A stretch of 59,924 nucleotides of DNA from an uncultured Lachnospiraceae bacterium. Its GTDB lineage: Bacteria > Bacillota > Clostridia > Lachnospirales > Lachnospiraceae. This document shows, in pieces, positions 32,247-40,980 of the stretch; the stretch's first letter is position 1, and each line of letters starts with the position of its first letter. The position numbers and the translations under genes are program-made. The stretch is from assembly GCA_947564645.1 (NCBI GenBank), contig CANOCU010000017.1, forward strand, positions 1-59,924, given 5' to 3'. A model generated the notes under the pieces. The model did not search any database, was not told the origin of the DNA, and worked only from the letters and a program-made list of their open reading frames with translations.

Positions 32247-33899
32247 ATGAGAAGGAAATGGTTTATGGCCGGTATGGCGCTTACGGTGGGAATGCTTACG
32301 GCATGTGGAACTGACGGAAAACGTGGAGAGACGGGAGTGGAATCGACAGAGACAGCGGTTGAAGAGAAGCAGAATGCGCAGGAAGCCCAGGAAACGTCAA
32401 GTGCAGAATCGGCGGATGAGCAGCGGACGGCAGATGCAGGATCATCAGACGGGCAGCAGACACAGACGGACCAGGATACGGCAGACACCCTGCCGGAATA
32501 TCTGCAGGGAACAGACTTGTGCGGCACAGAGCTGATCGAGCATACATTCTCGGAAGTATCCGTGCATGATCCGTCGGTCATTAAGGCGGGAGACTCCTGG
32601 TATGTGTTTGGCTCTCATCTGGCGGCGGCTAAGACGGATGACCTGATGCACTGGACGCTGCTTGATTCCGGCGTGCATGAGGGGAATTCTATTATACCCG
32701 ATGCAAGGCAGGAGATGAAGGAGGCTTTTGACTGGGCGAAGACGGATACTTTCTGGGCGCCGGATGTGATACGGCTTGCCGACGGCAGATATTACATGTA
32801 TTACTGCAACTGTGAAGGGAGTTCGCCGCGCTCCGCTCTGGGGCTTGCGGTGGCGGATAACGTGGAAGGCCCCTACGAGGATCTGGGCGTTTTCCTGCGA
32901 TCCGGACAGGACAGCGGGATGCCGGATGAGGACGGGGAAGCTTACGACGCGACGGTGAAGCCGAATGTGGTGGATCCGGCCGTATTCTATGATAAGGAAG
33001 ACAGACTGTGGATGGTCTACGGTTCTTATTCGGGCGGGATCTATATTCTGGAATTGGACGACGCGACGGGACTTCCGCTTGAGACCGGTTATGGAAAGAA
33101 GCTTCTGGGCGGCAATCACCTGCGGATCGAAGCGCCCTACATTCTGTACAGTCCTGAGACCGACTATTATTACCTGTTTCTGTCCTTTGGCGGACTGGCC
33201 GCAGACGGCGGATACAATATCCGGGTGTGCCGGTCAAAGCAGCCGGACGGTCCCTATCTGGATGCGGAAGGGCAGGACATGATCGAGTGTAAGGGGCCTG
33301 TGGGCAGCTTCTTCGATGATTCTGCGGCCGGCAGGTACGGCGTGAAGCTGATGGGTAATTTTACATATCCCTACGTGGAGGGAGAGAACGGAAAATTCCG
33401 CTTCGGCTATGTTTCGCCGGGGCATAACAGCGCCTGTTACGAGGAGGAGACGGGAGAATATTTCCTGTTCTTCCACACCAGGTTTGAGGAGAAAGGCGAG
33501 GAACATCAGGTGCGGGTACACCAGATGTTTCTGAACGAAGAGGGCTGGCCGGTTGTCTCCCCTTATCGCTATACGGGAGAGAAACTAAAGACCGTGGACG
33601 AGAGCAGGATTCCCGGACCCTATAAGCTGGTCAACCACCTGCATAATATTTCTTCGGTGACACGGGCTTCGGAGGATATCGTACTTCACGAAGACCATAC
33701 GGTGAGCGGAAGCTATGAGGGTACCTGGGAACTGAAGGACGGGCACAGGGCGGTGCTTGTACTGAACGGTGTGGAATATAAGGGCGAGTGGATCCTGGAG
33801 TGGGACCAGTTCGGGTATAAGAATGTGATGACCTTTACGGCACTTTCCGACAAGGGCTACGCGGTCTGGGGAAGCGGTTATGCGGCCCAGGTCAACTGA
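32247..33899 (+). CDS. Surface lipoprotein GH43 endo-alpha-1,5-L-arabinanase
   Basis: A 550-aa lipoprotein that cuts the arabinan backbone outside the cell. The lipobox is GMLTACGTD at about residue 20, then a 65-residue Gln/Glu/Ser/Thr-rich linker. The GH43 propeller (about 95-440) has base Asp in VSVHDPSV, Asp in NVVDPAVFY, acid Glu in RIEAPYILY, and the SPGHNS His that binds the central calcium in arabinanases. FWAPDVIRLADGRYYMYY is also typical. A C-terminal beta-barrel domain (about 455-550) matches that of two-domain AbnB-like arabinanases. ATG 32247 follows ACGGAGATTACC. First gene of the second locus; its products would feed the downstream ABC importers and cytoplasmic GH43. Confidence 0.92.
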   Translation: MRRKWFMAGMALTVGMLTACGTDGKRGETGVESTETAVEEKQNAQEAQETSSAESADEQRTADAGSSDGQQTQTDQDTADTLPEYLQGTDLCGTELIEHTFSEVSVHDPSVIKAGDSWYVFGSHLAAAKTDDLMHWTLLDSGVHEGNSIIPDARQEMKEAFDWAKTDTFWAPDVIRLADGRYYMYYCNCEGSSPRSALGLAVADNVEGPYEDLGVFLRSGQDSGMPDEDGEAYDATVKPNVVDPAVFYDKEDRLWMVYGSYSGGIYILELDDATGLPLETGYGKKLLGGNHLRIEAPYILYSPETDYYYLFLSFGGLAADGGYNIRVCRSKQPDGPYLDAEGQDMIECKGPVGSFFDDSAAGRYGVKLMGNFTYPYVEGENGKFRFGYVSPGHNSACYEEETGEYFLFFHTRFEEKGEEHQVRVHQMFLNEEGWPVVSPYRYTGEKLKTVDESRIPGPYKLVNHLHNISSVTRASEDIVLHEDHTVSGSYEGTWELKDGHRAVLVLNGVEYKGEWILEWDQFGYKNVMTFTALSDKGYAVWGSGYAAQVN

Positions 33900-33901
33900 T
33901 A

Positions 33902-34046
33902 AAACATCTGCGCCTTGCAAAGGGTGCCGGATGTTTGGCGAATGCCTGCAGGACGCCGGCCGGCGTGAAGCGGGGAGCGCAGGGTAAGAAGGGGAAGGAA
34001 TCAAACAATTCAGCATAAAAGGCAGCGCCTTAAGGAAGCGGCTGCC
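33902..34046 (+). other. Three hairpins between endo-arabinanase and large binding-protein genes
   Basis: AAACATC (33902) pairs with GATGTTT (ending 33936) with an inner CGCCTT/AGGGTG stem; the perfect 14-base palindrome ACGCCGGCCGGCGT is at 33953-33966; GGCAGC (34021) pairs with GCTGCC (ending 34046) just before the next ribosome binding site. None has a U tract. They probably separate expression of the enzyme from the importer rather than end transcription. Confidence 0.5.
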
Positions 34047-34179
34047 GGAAAGAAGGTGAAGGAATGTTTCCAACAACAAAGTGGCGCAGGGCGTCGGCTT
34101 TCGTGATGGCCGTGGCGGTGGCGGCGAGCGGGCTGACGGTGTGGGCCGGGGAAACGAACGAGAAGGGTTCGACTGACGG

Positions 34180-35310
34180 GTGGTCAATGCGGAATCTGCA
34201 TCCAACTATATCACGGACGATTTTTCCAGTGATATGGTGGAGACCAATTACACTGTCGTCAGCCAGAGCCTGAGCAGCCCTTACTATGAGGGGGAGCCGG
34301 TGATCATCCGGCCGACGGAACAGTTCCTGGCAGTGGACGGCACGCAGATCGAGCAGGAAGTGGACGGCTATGTGGGAGCCGGCGGCAGCAGCGCGGCGGT
34401 ACGGTTCGACATTCATGACTGCGGCGTCGTGACGGTGGAGGCGCCGGAGACCGCCCGCTATTACGTCAGCATGGATTATCTGGATGCGGGTAACAGTGTG
34501 CTGCCGCTGGAACTGTCCCTGAAGGTGAACGGGGAATATCAGTTCTACGAACTGCGGGATCTGGAATTCGAGGCAGTGTGGAGGGATCCGGAGGAGAAGT
34601 CCTTCGACCGGTACGGCAATCAGATCGTGCCGATGCCGGATAAGGTGGCGAAGTGGCAGACGAAGTATGTGATGGACGCCAGCCACAGGCATTCGAGGCC
34701 GCTGGCGATCGAACTGCAAAAGGGAGCCAATGAACTGGAGATCGGCATGATCGAAGGCACCATGCTTCTGGGAGAGATCACGCTGACCAGGGAACCTGCT
34801 ATTGCGGAATATACCGGTTCCGGGAAGGCCGAAGGGCAGGAGATGATCGTGATCGAGGCGGAGGAGATGGCGGAGCGGAATGCCTCATCGATCCGGGCGG
34901 CCTGCGAGTACGATATTGACCTGACGCCCTACGAGGTGGACACGAAGACCCTGAATACCATCGACAACGCTTCTTTTGCGGAGGCCGGACAGAAGATCAG
35001 CTATGAGTTTGAAGTGGAGAAGGCGGGCACCTACTATCTGGCGATGAATTTCAAGCAGAGTGAGAAGGCGGATTTCCCGGTGTTTGTCAACGTGGAGGTG
35101 GACGGGGAGATTCCAAACAGCGCTTTCTACAACTATGGACTGGGTTATGCGAAAGGCTACCAGACCAAAACCTTCGAGGACGGGGAGGGCAATAAGCTGA
35201 GTCTGGATCTGGAACCTGGTTCTCATACCATATCCTTCACGATCTCCGCGGACCCGATCCGCCATGTGCTAGAGGGCGTGGACCGGATCATGGGCGGGTC
35301 AATAACCTAA
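34180..35310 (+). CDS. Fragment: carbohydrate-binding-like middle part of the large binding protein
   Basis: This frame holds two similar beta-sandwich domains. The first (about residues 20-200) has VRFDIHDCGVVTVEAPETARYYVSMDYLD and ANELEIGMIEGTMLLGEITL; the second (about 220-370) has MIVIEAEEMAERNASSIR, YEFEVEKAGTYYLAMNFKQS and LDLEPGSHTISFTISADPI. Both follow the pattern of family 6/35-type carbohydrate-binding modules (the EAEEM strand, then AGTYYLxMxF and GxHTIxF). It has no signal peptide or ribosome binding site of its own, so it only makes sense joined to the flanking frames. Confidence 0.7.
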   Translation: MVNAESASNYITDDFSSDMVETNYTVVSQSLSSPYYEGEPVIIRPTEQFLAVDGTQIEQEVDGYVGAGGSSAAVRFDIHDCGVVTVEAPETARYYVSMDYLDAGNSVLPLELSLKVNGEYQFYELRDLEFEAVWRDPEEKSFDRYGNQIVPMPDKVAKWQTKYVMDASHRHSRPLAIELQKGANELEIGMIEGTMLLGEITLTREPAIAEYTGSGKAEGQEMIVIEAEEMAERNASSIRAACEYDIDLTPYEVDTKTLNTIDNASFAEAGQKISYEFEVEKAGTYYLAMNFKQSEKADFPVFVNVEVDGEIPNSAFYNYGLGYAKGYQTKTFEDGEGNKLSLDLEPGSHTISFTISADPIRHVLEGVDRIMGGSIT

Positions 35311-35330
35311 ATCTGGAGATCACGAAGGTT

Positions 35331-37079
35331 GTGGGCACCAACAAGGATAAATACCGTGATCTGGATATTGAGAAATATATACCGGACGCGATCGACCGTC
35401 TGGAAGAATATGCGGACACGCTGGACGCATTGTGCGAGAGCGTTAAGATCTACAATCCGAAGGTGAAAAAGATCGGGGCGTTTTCCTCCGCATCCGTGGC
35501 GTCCGGGCAGCTTCGGAGCCTGGCGTCCGAGCCGGATAAGCTGGGATTCCGTATCGCGGAACTGACCACCAGCACCAATTCCGTCAACCAGTTCCTGGCA
35601 AACCTGATCGACAGCCTGAATAAGAACCAGCTGGGCATCGACCGGATCTATCTGTACCAGGAAGGGGCGAAGCTGCCGAAGAATGCCGGATTCTTTGCCT
35701 CTGCGGGAGCCAGCGTCAAGCGGTTTGCCACCTCTTTTGCCTCGCAGGCTTACTCCACATCCAACACGGATGAGGCGCATCTGCAGGTGTGGGTGAACCG
35801 TTCCAGGCAGTATCTGGAGATCATGCAGAAGATGATCGACGAGGACTTCACGGCGAAGACAGGCATCGAGGTGGATCTGTCACTGATGCCGGATCAGAAT
35901 AAACTGATCCTGGCCAATGCATCCGGGGATGCGCCGGACATTGCCACCGGCATCAACTATGCCGTACCGTTCGAGCTGGGTATCCGAAACGCGGTCAAGG
36001 ATCTGACGGAGTTTGATGATTTTGTGGAGATCGCGGACCGGTTTGAGGAAGGGCTGCTGGTGCCGGCGACCATCGACGACGGGATCTATGCGCTGCCGGA
36101 GACGATGAATTTCTGGGTACTGTACGTGCGGACGGATATTTTCGACAAGCTAGTCCTGGAGGCGCCGGACACCCTGCAGGATGTGAAGAACCTTCTTCCG
36201 TCCCTGCAGATGAGAGGTATGAATTTCTATTATCCTACGGCGGGCATGCTGGCGCTGCGCAATTTCCACGGCACCACGCCGCTGATCCTGCAGAACGGCG
36301 GATCTTTGTATACACAGTATGCGGGGGATTCCAACCTGACCAGCGAGGAATCCGTGGCAGGCTTTAAGGAACTGACGGAGCTTTTCACGATCTACAATCT
36401 GCCCAAGGATATACCGAACTTCTACCAGCATTTTCGTAACGGCTCCATGCCCATAGGCATTGCGGACTATGCGGTTTACAACATGCTGTTAAACGCTGCA
36501 CCGGAGATCGCCAACAGCTGGGAGATCCGGATGGTGCCGGGCGAGATGGACGAGAACGGCAATGTGCTGCGGTATACTTCCGGCGGTGCGGAGAGTACGG
36601 TGATGTTCAACTCTACGCCGGAGCGGGAAGCACAGGCATGGGAGTTCATGAAGTGGTGGTCCTCTGCAGAGGTGCAGGCCCAGTTCGGACAGACGCTGCA
36701 GATCACCTACGGCAGTTCCTTCTTATGGAATACGGCCAACAAGGAAGCGTTCTCCATGCTGCCCTGGAAGACGAAGGACAAGGAGACGATCCTGGCACAG
36801 GCGGAGTGGATCAACGAATCTCCCAGACTGCCGGGCTCCTATATGGTAGAGCGTGAGATTTCCAACGCCTACAACTCCGTGGTGGTGGACGGTAAGAACC
36901 TGCGCCGGACGTTAGACAACGCGGTCAAGCGGATCAACCGGGAGACGGAGCGCAAGCTGGAGGAATTCGGCTATAACGACCAGAACGGCAATGTGATCAC
37001 GCCGTATGAGGTTCCGACCCTTGAGCGGGTACAGGAGATTCTCGGCAAGACAGACGGGAAGGGAGGCGAGGACGAATGA
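35331..37079 (+). CDS. Fragment: ABC substrate-binding domain of the large binding protein
   Basis: The 582-residue frame begins with a helical linker ([24 protein letters not shown]) and from about 150 is a CUT1 binding protein: [78 protein letters not shown] and [24 protein letters not shown]. The GTG start is arbitrary; the reading frame continues upstream as [11 protein letters not shown] until the frameshift near 35296. The C-terminus overlaps the permease start by ATGA. Binding proteins are normally 400-450 residues, so the added N-terminal 400 residues are unusual. Confidence 0.8.
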   Translation: MGTNKDKYRDLDIEKYIPDAIDRLEEYADTLDALCESVKIYNPKVKKIGAFSSASVASGQLRSLASEPDKLGFRIAELTTSTNSVNQFLANLIDSLNKNQLGIDRIYLYQEGAKLPKNAGFFASAGASVKRFATSFASQAYSTSNTDEAHLQVWVNRSRQYLEIMQKMIDEDFTAKTGIEVDLSLMPDQNKLILANASGDAPDIATGINYAVPFELGIRNAVKDLTEFDDFVEIADRFEEGLLVPATIDDGIYALPETMNFWVLYVRTDIFDKLVLEAPDTLQDVKNLLPSLQMRGMNFYYPTAGMLALRNFHGTTPLILQNGGSLYTQYAGDSNLTSEESVAGFKELTELFTIYNLPKDIPNFYQHFRNGSMPIGIADYAVYNMLLNAAPEIANSWEIRMVPGEMDENGNVLRYTSGGAESTVMFNSTPEREAQAWEFMKWWSSAEVQAQFGQTLQITYGSSFLWNTANKEAFSMLPWKTKDKETILAQAEWINESPRLPGSYMVEREISNAYNSVVVDGKNLRRTLDNAVKRINRETERKLEEFGYNDQNGNVITPYEVPTLERVQEILGKTDGKGGEDE

Positions 37080-38044
37080 GCCAGACGATGAATCAGGCTA
37101 AGAACATGGCCCCGGCGCGCAAGGCAGAGACCGGAAAGAAAAGAAACAGCATCGGCAGACGGGAGAATGCGAACCCGGCGGCGAAATGGTTCCTGGCGCC
37201 GTACCTGCTTTTGTTCGTCGTCTTCATCATCGTTCCGATGGTGATTGCGATCGGCCTTTCTTTTACCAACTTTAATACGATCGAATTCCCCAGCTTTGCG
37301 GGATTCATGAACTATATCAACCTGATCACGCAGGACGAGATCTTCATGCAGTATGTCCTGCCCAATACCGTGGTCTATGTGCTGATCGTCGGCGTGGGAG
37401 GCTATATTCTGTCCTTCTTCCTGGCGTGGATCCTGGCACAGCTATCCAGGGTGCCGCGGACCATCCTGGCGTTGATCTTCTATTCGCCCAGTATGACCAG
37501 CGGCGTGGCGATGACCGTGTTGTGGAAGATCATCTTTACCGGGGATCAGACGGGTTACTTAAACAGCATCCTCATGAAGCTTGGCATTATTACGGAGCCG
37601 ATCATCTGGCTGGTGGATGTGCGCTATCTGCTGCCGATCGTGATCATTGTCGCATTGTGGCCCAACATGGGCGTGGGTTTCCTGGCCATGATGGCCGGGA
37701 TCCTGAATGCGGATGAGGAGCTTTACGAGGCGGGCGCCATCGACGGGATCAAGAACCGGTTCCAGGAGATGATCTATATCACGGTCCCGACCATGAAACC
37801 GCAGATGCTCTTCGGCGCGGTCATGGCGGTGGTGAATACGTTCTCCAACGGCGCCATCGGCGTGGCCCTGACGGGAACGAACCCGACGCCCGGCTACAGC
37901 GCGCAGCTGATCGTCAATCATATCGAGGACTATGGCTTTATCCGTTACGAGATGGGCTATGCCGCGGCGGTATCCGTGGTGCTGCTTCTGATCGTATGGC
38001 TGTTCTCGACCATGGCAAAGAAACTGTTTGCCGAGAAAGATTAG
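37076..38044 (+). CDS. Sugar ABC transporter permease (second importer, MalF-like)
   Basis: A 322-aa CUT1 permease. A basic cytoplasmic tail of about 40 residues precedes six membrane segments, the first at about 42-65 ([20 protein letters not shown]). The EAA loop is [29 protein letters not shown]. It overlaps the large binding-protein gene by four bases, so the two are translationally coupled. Pairs with the permease at 38061. Its ligand is probably an arabino-oligosaccharide, inferred from the arabinanase upstream. Confidence 0.93.
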   Translation: MSQTMNQAKNMAPARKAETGKKRNSIGRRENANPAAKWFLAPYLLLFVVFIIVPMVIAIGLSFTNFNTIEFPSFAGFMNYINLITQDEIFMQYVLPNTVVYVLIVGVGGYILSFFLAWILAQLSRVPRTILALIFYSPSMTSGVAMTVLWKIIFTGDQTGYLNSILMKLGIITEPIIWLVDVRYLLPIVIIVALWPNMGVGFLAMMAGILNADEELYEAGAIDGIKNRFQEMIYITVPTMKPQMLFGAVMAVVNTFSNGAIGVALTGTNPTPGYSAQLIVNHIEDYGFIRYEMGYAAAVSVVLLLIVWLFSTMAKKLFAEKD

Positions 38045-38060
38045 AAAGGGGGATGGAGAA

Positions 38061-38933
38061 ATGGCTGGATATAGAGGGAGTAGTATCAATCCCAAAAAAT
38101 TTGAAAAAGGTCAGATCAAGCTGATCCTGGCGGTATCGCCTCTGGCAGTGCTCATGCTGCTGCCGATCATCTTCATCTTCTGCCATGCGTTCAAGCCCAT
38201 GGATGAGTTGTTCGCGTTTCCGCCCCGGTTTTTCGTCACCAGGCCGACGCTCGATAACTTCCGGGGACTGATGAAGGCATCGCAGACATCGGACATCCCG
38301 ATGAGCCGCTATGTGTTTAACTCTCTGGTGGTAACGCTTTCGGATGTGCTTTTGTCCATTGTCTTATCCACATCCGCAGGGTTTGCGCTTTCCAAGCTGC
38401 GATTCAAAGGGAAGGAAGCCCTGATGGAGATCAACAATATGGCGCTGATGTTCGTGCCGGTGGCAGTGATGATCCCCCGCTATCTGGTGATCAACGCGCT
38501 GGGCATGACCAACAATTACCTGGCGCACATCCTGCCGCTTCTGGCCATGCCGGTCAGCCTGTTTCTGGTGAAGCAGTTCATCGACCAGATTCCGGACGCA
38601 CTGATCGACGCGGCGTACATGGACGGCGCAACGGATTTTGTGGTATATGGCAGAATCATCCTGCCGATGGTGAAACCAGCCATCGCCACTTCCGCGATTC
38701 TCGCCTTCCAACAGGTATGGGCGAACGTGGAGAGTTCCAATCTGTACATGAACGAGGACGGCCTGCGTACCCTTGCCTTCTATATGAATACGCTGGCCAA
38801 CGCCAACAATACCGTTGCGGGGCAGGGAATCGCGGCGGCGGCAACGCTGATCATGTTTGTGCCGAATCTGGTGATGTTTATCTTCTGTCAGAAGAGCATT
38901 ATGAACACGATGGCACATTCGGGCATCAAGTAA
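38061..38933 (+). CDS. Sugar ABC transporter permease (second importer, MalG-like)
   Basis: A 290-aa CUT1 permease with six membrane segments (first at about 18-40, ILAVSPLAVLMLLPIIFIFCHAF). The EAA loop reads ALIDAAYMDGATDFVVYGRIILPMVKPAIA. ATG 38061 follows GAAAGGGGGATGG; a TTG at 38028 would overlap the previous gene and lacks a site. It completes the second importer. The NHL/TPR/YIP1 gene starts 13 bases after its stop, so they are certainly cotranscribed. Confidence 0.92.
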   Translation: MAGYRGSSINPKKFEKGQIKLILAVSPLAVLMLLPIIFIFCHAFKPMDELFAFPPRFFVTRPTLDNFRGLMKASQTSDIPMSRYVFNSLVVTLSDVLLSIVLSTSAGFALSKLRFKGKEALMEINNMALMFVPVAVMIPRYLVINALGMTNNYLAHILPLLAMPVSLFLVKQFIDQIPDALIDAAYMDGATDFVVYGRIILPMVKPAIATSAILAFQQVWANVESSNLYMNEDGLRTLAFYMNTLANANNTVAGQGIAAAATLIMFVPNLVMFIFCQKSIMNTMAHSGIK

Positions 38934-38946
38934 AGGGGGAAAGAAC

Positions 38947-40980
38947 ATGAAAAAGTGGAAAATCTGTTTGCTGGCTGTTCTTTCTGCGGTGCTTCTTATG
39001 CAGCCTGTCATGCAGGCCCGGGCGGAGGTTCCCTACAAGACCTATACCATCGACGGGTACGGCTATGTGACGGAGACCCAGACCGCCTATACGCCGAAAA
39101 CGACATTCAGCAAGATCGGGGATCATTCCCGGATACGTCCCTGCGACCTGAAGATTACAGAGGACGGTTATATCTATATCGCGGACGCGGGCGCCGGCGT
39201 GGTCTATGTATCCACCCTGGAAGGGGAGTATGTCAAGACCATCGGCGAGGGAGAACTGACGGAACCCTACGGCGTGTTCGTGACGGAAGAAAAGAACGTA
39301 TACGTGGCGGATCATGCCGGCAAGGTCGTGGTCTTTGACAGCAACGACAATGTATCCGCGGTATACACGAAGCCGGACCATCCGCTCTATGGCAGCGGTG
39401 ACTTCAAGCCGATCAAGATCGTGGTCAATGCAGGCGGCGACTTGTACATCGTCTGCGAGGGTAACTCCAACGGCCTGGTACAGCTGACGCCCACGGAGGG
39501 CGGCACCTTCCTCGGATACTTCGGCACCAACTATGCTTCGGTCACACTGCTGCGTATGGTGCAGGAAGCGGTCTTTACCGATGCGCAGTTAGCCAAAATG
39601 GTCTCCAACCTGCCGTCCACGCCTGTCAATGTGGCGATCGACAGGCAGGGGCTGATCTACACGGTGACGCCCGGCGAGGGGCAGTACAGCTTAAAGAAGC
39701 TGAACATCGCGGGCACGAACCTGATCGAGCCGGACGCCTATGACGGCAAGGAAGCGGCGGTGATCGTGGGCAACCATGACAATGTATATGTGGCATCCTC
39801 GGACGGCTATATCTACGAATATAACTCGGAAGGCGCGCTCCTGTTCGTGTTCGGCGGACGCGACGACGGACGGTTTCGCATCGGTCTGTCCAAGAAGGTG
39901 GAAGCCATCGATGTGGATGCGCAGGACAATATCTATATCCTGGATTCCGACGCAGCGCAGGTGCAGGTGTTCGAGACCACGGAGTTTACCAACCTGCTGC
40001 ACAATGCGCTGAACCTCTACGAGAACGGCCGCTATACGGAGAGCAAGGAACCGCTTGAGCAGGTGCTGGAAATGAACAGCCTGTTCGACTATGCGAACGA
40101 GGCCATGAGCCGTTCCTACCTGCAGGAGGAGAATTACGAGCAGGCGCTGAAATATGCGAGAGTATCCAAGGCATTTAGCGTCTATTCGGACGCCTTCTGG
40201 GAAGTGCGCAATACCTGGCTGCGGAACCATCTGATCGGGGCGGCGGGCATCCTGCTGTTAGTCGTGATCGTGATACAGCTCTTAAAAGCGGCCCAGCGGA
40301 AGAAGGGTATCTTCAATCCCCTGATCCGGGCCACCGAGAGGCCGAGAAACAGCGGCTACTGGCAGAGACTGAAATATATGACCTACTATATGAAGCATCC
40401 GGTGGACGGGGCATACGGCCTGCGCTATGAGGGCAAGAGCTCCTGGGTGACGGCGGGAACGCTGATCGTGCTGACCACCGCCATCTTCGTGATCAACAAG
40501 TATTACTGCGGTTTCCTGCTGCGCAATGTGCGGGAAGGCAGATATACGATCTTCAATGATGTGCTTTCCATCGTCGGCGTGTTCGTGGTCCTGACCGCGT
40601 GTAACTACCTGATGTGCACCATCAACGACGGAGAAGGCAGCTTCAAGCGGCTGTTCTGCGGGTTCGCGTTTGCGCTGACCCCCTATATCCTGTTCCAGCC
40701 GTTGTGTATCATTCTGAGCAATGTGATCACTTACAATGAAGTATTCCTGATCCAGTTCGGGCAGATCTTCATCATGGCATGGACGGTCATCCTGATCTTT
40801 ATGACGATCAAGGAAGTCAACAACTATACGGTCAAGGAAACCTTTAAGATCATTTTCCTGACGGCGTTTACGGTTTCGATCCTGGCGCTTTTGACCTTTA
40901 TCATCTATGTGCTGTTCAGACAGATCGTGGAGTTCTTTGCGGCAGTGGCAGGAGAGGTGGTGTATCGAATTGGCAAATAA
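38947..40980 (+). CDS. Secreted NHL-repeat/TPR protein with C-terminal YIP1-like membrane domain
   Basis: A 677-aa membrane protein of unknown function. A signal peptide (KWKICLLAVLSAVLLMQP) is followed by an NHL-type beta-propeller at about residues 50-345, with blades such as PCDLKITEDGYIYIADAGAGVVYV, EPYGVFVTEEKNVYVADHAGKVVVF and KVEAIDVDAQDNIYILDSDAAQVQVF. Two TPR-like helices follow (ALNLYENGRYTESKEPLEQVLEMN, NYEQALKYARVSK), then a membrane segment at about 425-445. The C-terminal 220 residues resemble the YIP1 fold, with about five membrane segments. ATG 38947 follows AAAGGGGGAAAG. It sits between two ABC importers with a DUF5696-like gene and may sense or organise glycan uptake outside the membrane; this is inference. 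Confidence 0.8.
   Translation: MKKWKICLLAVLSAVLLMQPVMQARAEVPYKTYTIDGYGYVTETQTAYTPKTTFSKIGDHSRIRPCDLKITEDGYIYIADAGAGVVYVSTLEGEYVKTIGEGELTEPYGVFVTEEKNVYVADHAGKVVVFDSNDNVSAVYTKPDHPLYGSGDFKPIKIVVNAGGDLYIVCEGNSNGLVQLTPTEGGTFLGYFGTNYASVTLLRMVQEAVFTDAQLAKMVSNLPSTPVNVAIDRQGLIYTVTPGEGQYSLKKLNIAGTNLIEPDAYDGKEAAVIVGNHDNVYVASSDGYIYEYNSEGALLFVFGGRDDGRFRIGLSKKVEAIDVDAQDNIYILDSDAAQVQVFETTEFTNLLHNALNLYENGRYTESKEPLEQVLEMNSLFDYANEAMSRSYLQEENYEQALKYARVSKAFSVYSDAFWEVRNTWLRNHLIGAAGILLLVVIVIQLLKAAQRKKGIFNPLIRATERPRNSGYWQRLKYMTYYMKHPVDGAYGLRYEGKSSWVTAGTLIVLTTAIFVINKYYCGFLLRNVREGRYTIFNDVLSIVGVFVVLTACNYLMCTINDGEGSFKRLFCGFAFALTPYILFQPLCIILSNVITYNEVFLIQFGQIFIMAWTVILIFMTIKEVNNYTVKETFKIIFLTAFTVSILALLTFIIYVLFRQIVEFFAAVAGEVVYRIGK

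Larger units (their letters stand above)
34064..37079 (+). pseudogene. Very large ABC substrate-binding protein with two frameshifts
   Basis: Three consecutive frames make one coherent protein of about 1,000 residues: signal peptide (TKWRRASAFVMAVAVAASGLTVWAG) from ATG 34064; two carbohydrate-binding-like beta domains (34180-35310); and a linker plus family 1 binding protein (35331-37079). The breaks are near 34175 (CGGGTGG) and 35296 (GCGGGTC). In both places adding one G to the GGG run restores the frame, giving DGVVNAESAS and IMGGVNNLNLEITK. Thus each break equals one missing G. That pattern fits either polymerase slippage or a consensus error; if the latter, the gene is intact. It overlaps the next permease by four bases (ATGA), as intact operons do. 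Confidence 0.8.

Noticed and set aside
34160-35310. Programmed ribosomal frameshifting in the large binding-protein gene
   Set aside because: Neither break shows a slippery heptamer such as A-AAA-AAG or a following pseudoknot; both are better explained by one missing G in a short G run.
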